Below, piece after piece: positions 9,506-12,779 of a DNA stretch of 12,779 nucleotides. Both the position numbers and the translations under genes were made by a program. This stretch comes from Glomus cerebriforme. Its lineage: Eukaryota > Glomeromycota > Glomeromycetes > Glomerales > Glomeraceae. The notes under the pieces are model-generated. The model was not told the origin of the DNA and made no database searches. It saw only the letters and a program-made list of their open reading frames with translations. The stretch spans positions 7,985 to 20,763 of the forward strand of contig QKYT01000131.1 in NCBI GenBank assembly GCA_003550305.1, in the 5' to 3' direction. Each line of letters opens with the position of its first letter. Positions within the stretch are counted from its first letter, which is position 1.

Positions 9506-9734
9506 GATATAAATTGCTACATCTGATTCTGGAATCTGGTGATTCGAAGAATATGGATTTTTTACCCCGTAAGTAAGATTTGTATTTTACTACTAATGAA
9601 AATTTCAAGAACTATCACGACTTTTTGATTTTAGTTTCGAGACTTTCGACTTAGTTACAGAATTTCAAAACAATTTTTGAGATTTTGCATCTATTAATCC
9701 ACCAATAAAAAATGTGAATAAATAAATATATTCT

Positions 9735-9746
9735 TTTATTTTTATT
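9735..9746 (-). promoter_or_regulatory. Double poly(A) signal of the F-box gene
   Basis: Two adjacent AATAAA hexamers on the minus strand (9746-9741 and 9740-9735), about 50 nt past the stop codon at 9796-9794. The distance and doubling fit a normal 3' processing signal. Confidence 0.55.
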
Positions 9747-9793
9747 AAAAAAATGTATAACATATTCAAAAAATAGAGTAAAAATAAAATATC

Positions 9794-11221
9794 TTAAATC
9801 CATTCAAAATCTTCAAAAGCATTTTCATACCAAGTATTATAATCATATTTTTTAATTATCCCTTCCGCTTTAAATTTTTCTATTAAATCAAAATATTTTT
9901 CAATATTAGTAGCATTTCTTCTTGAAATCATTTGTAATAACATAGGATGTCTACCTTTCCAATTATTAAAAAATAATTTTAAAGATTCTGAATCAATTTG
10001 TTTATAATAATAACTAAATTTAAATTTAAATAAACTAGTTGGTGATAATTTTGTTAACATTTCAAATAAATTATCCCAATTAAAAGTATCTACCAAATCA
10101 CTAATAATAAAATATAATCCATTTAAACATTTACAATTAATTAATAACTTTTCTAATTCTAAACTACTAGTATTTCTAATTAATAATTTAAGATACTTAA
10201 GTTTTGGACAATTTTGATAGATAATTTGAATAATTCTTTTATTATTAATTTCATTATGACTCGTACGATCAATTTTTATTTCAATAAGATTTCCACTTGT
10301 ATTTTCTATTAAATTTGTTAAATCATCAATTGGTACAAAGCTAGCTTTTAAACTTTGTAAATAAGGTAAAAATAAATTATTTAAACAATTCCATGTAATA
10401 TTACGAAATTTAAATTTACCAACCAATTCTAATCTTTTCAAATTTATAAATGATGAAAGAATATTTGTATTAAGTGGTCTAGTTATCTTAAAATATTCTA
10501 TAGTATTCGCATGTTTAATTAAAGAATTTTCAAGATTTATACAAAATGTTTCATCGGTATATTGATCTCTCGTCATAAATCGAATATTATATAATCTTTT
10601 TTGATTTTCAATTAATTTAACAATTCCATAATTATTATTAAATACTCCAATAGAAAGTTCCAATTCTTTAATTGATTTACATATTTTTGTTAATCCAACT
10701 AAAACTTTTTCATTTGTACCAGTTTTACAACAAAGAAATTGAAGGTCTGAAAAACATTGTTCTGCTCCAGGAATAAGGTGTATTTGATTATCAAATCGAT
10801 GAGGTATATAAAGATGTGTAAATCTTGTATTTTCATTAATAAAAATATTAATTATATCATTTTTAATTGAAACTCTACGTTCTTCTAAAAGAATATACGT
10901 ATCAATTATTCTTCCAATTTCATTAAAATTTAAATGTCTACAAAAACTAATATAATCAAATAAAGGTTTCTTATATTGATGTGTTAAAAAATCAACTCCT
11001 TGACTTAAATTATTTCTTGATTCATCTGATAAATGTGAAATAATTATTGTTAAAAGTAATTTTTCATTTTCCTCTTTTAAAAATTTCCATGGGTCTTTCC
11101 ATATAATTGGAACAATTATTTCACACCAAGTTTTATTAACTGAAAGACATGAATAAAGAGTCTTTCTATCATCTTGTAATTCTTCAAAGAATATTAGATA
11201 AAGAACATCTTGGTTTAACAT
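9794..11221 (-). CDS. F-box protein with divergent leucine-rich repeats
   Basis: Single exon, 475 aa from ATG 11221. The N-terminus (MLNQDVLYLIFFEELQDD, then CLSVNKTWCEIIVPIIWKDPW, about residues 1-50) is an F-box, the Skp1-binding helix bundle that links a substrate adaptor to an SCF ubiquitin ligase. The rest is rich in Leu, Ile and Asn with irregular repeats of LKxLKL or LxxLxL type (for example CPKLKYLKLLIRN), consistent with divergent leucine-rich repeats that would bind substrate. Substrate unknown. I chose this ATG because the longer frame begins at a TTG and reads only through the A tract as poly-Lys. Codons are even more AT-rich than in the RdRP. It resembles the large F-box families of mycorrhizal fungi. 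One residue seems inserted in F-box helix 1 (Phe-Phe before Glu-Glu-Leu). The frame is intact. Confidence 0.85.
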   Translation of the reverse strand: MLNQDVLYLIFFEELQDDRKTLYSCLSVNKTWCEIIVPIIWKDPWKFLKEENEKLLLTIIISHLSDESRNNLSQGVDFLTHQYKKPLFDYISFCRHLNFNEIGRIIDTYILLEERRVSIKNDIINIFINENTRFTHLYIPHRFDNQIHLIPGAEQCFSDLQFLCCKTGTNEKVLVGLTKICKSIKELELSIGVFNNNYGIVKLIENQKRLYNIRFMTRDQYTDETFCINLENSLIKHANTIEYFKITRPLNTNILSSFINLKRLELVGKFKFRNITWNCLNNLFLPYLQSLKASFVPIDDLTNLIENTSGNLIEIKIDRTSHNEINNKRIIQIIYQNCPKLKYLKLLIRNTSSLELEKLLINCKCLNGLYFIISDLVDTFNWDNLFEMLTKLSPTSLFKFKFSYYYKQIDSESLKLFFNNWKGRHPMLLQMISRRNATNIEKYFDLIEKFKAEGIIKKYDYNTWYENAFEDFEWI

Positions 11222-11243
11222 TTTTTTTTTTTTTTTTTTTTTT
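11222..11243 (-). promoter_or_regulatory. Oligo(A) leader directly before the F-box start codon
   Basis: Twenty-two A on the sense strand abut the ATG at 11221 (T run 11221-11243 on the plus strand, its last T being the A of ATG). With a TATA box about 95 nt upstream, the tract should lie in the 5' untranslated region of the mRNA. Such leaders can bind poly(A)-binding protein. An effect here is inference. Confidence 0.5.
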
Positions 11244-11312
11244 GAACGCAAAAAATTTAATTTGCACTACATATATTTCTTTGTATTATGTCGTACTAAA
11301 TATGATTACGTA

Positions 11313-11323
11313 CTTTTTATATA
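11313..11323 (-). promoter_or_regulatory. Putative TATA box of the F-box gene
   Basis: TATATAAAAAG on the minus strand, about 95 nt upstream of the ATG. It closely matches the RdRP TATA candidate in sequence and distance. Two TCATGTGA sites (11331-11338 and 11364-11371) lie just upstream of it. Confidence 0.45.
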
Positions 11324-11330
11324 ATCATAG

Positions 11331-11371
11331 TCATGTGATAATCCGATTTCGATTTTTGGATACTCATGTGA
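11331..11371. promoter_or_regulatory. Paired TCATGTGA elements upstream of the F-box TATA box
   Basis: TCATGTGA at 11331-11338 and 11364-11371, 33 nt apart (about three helical turns), starting 8 nt upstream of the TATA candidate. The core CATGTG is an E-box of the type bound by bHLH factors. The same octamer opens both copies of the duplication at 8128 and 9174. A regulatory role is inferred. Confidence 0.35.
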
Positions 11372-11427
11372 CTTATTTAAATCGCAGGTACGCTATTTTA
11401 ATTAATTGAATATTGTATAAAAAAAAA

Positions 11428-11458
<31 letters not shown>

Positions 11459-12260
11459 TCCGACAATTCCAGTCATGACATTCTCCGGTCGAAATAGTAT
11501 AATATAGACTTATAGAGCTTTTATTAAAAAAAAAACAATTAAATTTTCCTATTAAGAAAAAATTCTCCCAAAATAAATTGTTGTATTTATATGCTAAATT
11601 TTTTTGCTTTATGTCCTTTTTTTGATATGCATCAATTTGATCATATATATAATAGCGTATATTACAGTACTATAGTAACATCCGAAAATAATATTTAAAA
11701 ATATTTAATGAACGTATTACTTCTGCAGCAGTACGTACCGTTTTAAATTTTATTACATTTCAAATATAAAATTGAAATGAACGGGATGTAATAAATTTGT
11801 ATACGTTTTTAAAAAGGAGATATCAAAATTTTGTAAGTGTATATATCATATGTTAATGATATCTTGTGTCAGACGTTGACCGAAATTATAACTGATATTT
11901 TTAACGCCTTAAGGAGATTTGGCCGGCATTAGTCATATTCACGTCATAAAAACTACGGTATTGTCGTGATGGCATGTAAATTGTACCATCCACTCAAGAT
12001 TTACTTCCGACATTTATATTGATTGAAATCCGAATTAATAGTAATACTATAGTAATTGCAAGTAAATTCATTAATATCAATTGAATTTTTTATGTGAAAT
12101 ATATTTTGAATGAATATTTATATTGAAAATTTCAATAAATATAAATTAATACACTGTACATTATATAGAATAATAATAAAATACATATATATATATATAA
12201 TAATAATAATAATTTTCCTAAACCAGCGGAAAACGAAAAAAAAATAATGACAAGAACCTA
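11372..12260. other. AT-rich spacer between the F-box promoter and the receptor-like gene
   Basis: No coding sequence that I can support. It contains an AAT microsatellite (about 11429-11456), an A run near 11525, a near-perfect hairpin at 12114-12142 (ATATTTATATTGAAA against TTTCAATAAATAT), and an AT then AAT microsatellite at 12185-12212. It includes the 3' untranslated region of the gene ending at 12261. Confidence 0.55.
12185..12212. repeat. Compound (AT)n(AAT)n microsatellite
   Basis: An alternating AT run passes directly into AAT repeats, ending at about 12212. It lies about 50 nt past the stop codon of the receptor-like gene, probably in its 3' untranslated region. Confidence 0.7.
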
Positions 12261-12613
12261 CTAAACTGTTCCTTTTAATACCTGATCGAAGTCAATATTT
12301 AATTCTGTTAAATCTATCTCTGTGTTTATATACAAATTATAATTGGAGTTAGAATCATAATTGGAGTTATTTAATTTAGGTTCAATTTCATCTACAATAA
12401 TATCATGGTCCAAAGTTTCGGATAAACTTTCTTCTTGTGGATTCCAACCTTCATATAATATATAAATAGTTGCATCACCGATCGCTCCCAATGCGTGACC
12501 TAATAAAATGAAAACCAAAAATATTAAAAATAAATTTAAAAAAAAAAATTGTTAAATATTTTAAAAATATTACCTGAACTTTTTGAAATATAAACCCAAG
12601 GACGTTCGTTCTA

Positions 12614-12645
<32 letters not shown>

Positions 12646-12779
12646 AAATTTTTTTAATTTTTTTTTTTAAATAAAAAAAAAAAAAAAATAAAAATCTTTA
12701 CATTCAAAAATCTTCCAATAGTTTGAACCATTATAGGAATCCAACGTATAATAAATACAATCATATAACTAGTAATTTT
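12261..12779 (-). CDS. 3' end of a multi-pass membrane protein, possibly a GPCR-like receptor (partial)
   Basis: Three exons are visible: 12779-12702 (runs off the window), 12610-12574 (37 nt) and 12499-12261, together 117 aa with stop TAG at 12263-12261. Splicing keeps one frame. The first exon gives a hydrophobic helix (MIVFIIRWIPIMVQTIGRFL). The microexon encodes NERPWVYISKSS. The last exon gives a second helix (GHALGAIGDATIYILYEGW) and an acidic, Asn/Ser-rich tail of about 65 aa, probably cytoplasmic. Two helices separated by a short polar loop with Trp-Val, then a Tyr-containing end and a long tail, resemble TM6-loop-TM7 of fungal seven-transmembrane receptors. The family call is tentative because most of the protein lies outside the window. 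Other multi-pass membrane proteins remain possible. The reading frame and splice sites are well supported. Confidence 0.6.
12500..12573 (-). other. Last intron of the membrane-protein gene
   Basis: Donor GTAATA at 12573 and acceptor TTTATTAG ending at 12500, 74 nt. It splits a Gly codon (G from the microexon, GT from the last exon), giving SKSSGHALGAIGDA. The pyrimidine-rich TTTTTGGTTTTCATTTTATTAG end is a typical acceptor. Confidence 0.75.
12611..12701 (-). other. Homopolymer-filled intron of the membrane-protein gene
   Basis: Donor GTAAAG at 12701 and acceptor TAG ending at 12611, 91 nt. The interior is almost only A and T runs: on the sense strand a 16-T run (12688-12673), then A tracts, then 25 A (12638-12614) directly before TAG. 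It lies between complete codons (FLN and NER). The acceptor has no polypyrimidine tract. Confidence 0.6.

Larger units (their letters stand above)
6930..9734. other. Long spacer between the RdRP and F-box genes
   Basis: I see no supportable gene in about 2.8 kb. It contains T and A homopolymers (7268-7285, 7527-7540, 8961-8974), a CCAATCAA tandem (7402-7423), nested inverted repeats (7907-7967), a slightly GC-richer patch with a short GTCTG/CAGAC hairpin (8520-8534), a diverged direct duplication (8128-8265 and 9174-9505), and a first-exon-like ATG with splice donor at 9553. Open frames at 7246-7515 and 8200-8457 have low-complexity or non-ATG starts and no recognisable domain. Confidence 0.55.

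Noticed and set aside
11222..11251. N-terminal extension of the F-box protein with a poly-Lys run
   Set aside because: It needs a TTG start and consists mostly of the A tract. The ATG at 11221 begins directly with F-box sequence.
11149..11409. Plus-strand open frame with a poly-Phe run
   Set aside because: Antisense to the F-box start and its A tract.

Overview
This window looks like nuclear DNA from an AT-rich eukaryote with short GT-AG introns (63-91 nt), most likely a fungus. The best match I recognise is an arbuscular mycorrhizal fungus of the Glomeromycotina (Rhizophagus type). That assignment is inference. It rests on very A/T-rich spacers full of homopolymer runs, a cellular RNAi-type RNA-dependent RNA polymerase, a divergent F-box/leucine-rich protein, and a P-loop ATPase of a kind I associate with expanded families in these fungi. 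There are no bacterial signals, tRNA or rRNA genes, or CRISPR arrays that I can see.

Layout. 1-254: AT-rich flank with a T21 run. 255-1723 (+): a decayed gene for a predicted membrane-anchored P-loop ATPase. Its four exons and three introns can still be traced, but reading-frame breaks occur near 395, 449, 680, 1118/1183, 1297 and 1653. 1724-3518: AT-rich spacer without a supportable gene. 6811-3519 (-): a full-length, two-exon RNA-dependent RNA polymerase of the QDE-1/RDR family (1069 aa after removing one 83-nt intron) with an intact GGDLDGD catalytic motif. 6812-9734: a long spacer with a diverged duplication, palindromes and homopolymers. 11221-9794 (-): an F-box gene of 475 aa, with a TATA box about 95 nt upstream and a run of 22 A directly before its ATG. 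11252-12260: spacer. 12779-12261 (-): the 3' end of a multi-exon membrane protein, possibly a seven-transmembrane receptor, with a 37-nt microexon and an intron made almost entirely of A and T homopolymers.

The genes do not form an obvious pathway. The RdRP belongs to RNA silencing, making dsRNA from single-stranded RNA. The F-box protein would be a substrate adaptor for an SCF ubiquitin ligase. The ATPase remnant and F-box gene look like members of large, fast-turnover families, so the locus reads as a gene-poor, rapidly evolving compartment. The strongest leads are the RdRP intron whose donor encodes an in-frame stop just after the catalytic motif, the poly(A) leader on the F-box gene, the homopolymer intron next to a microexon, and the extended ATPase pseudogene with a probable organelle-targeting N-terminus.
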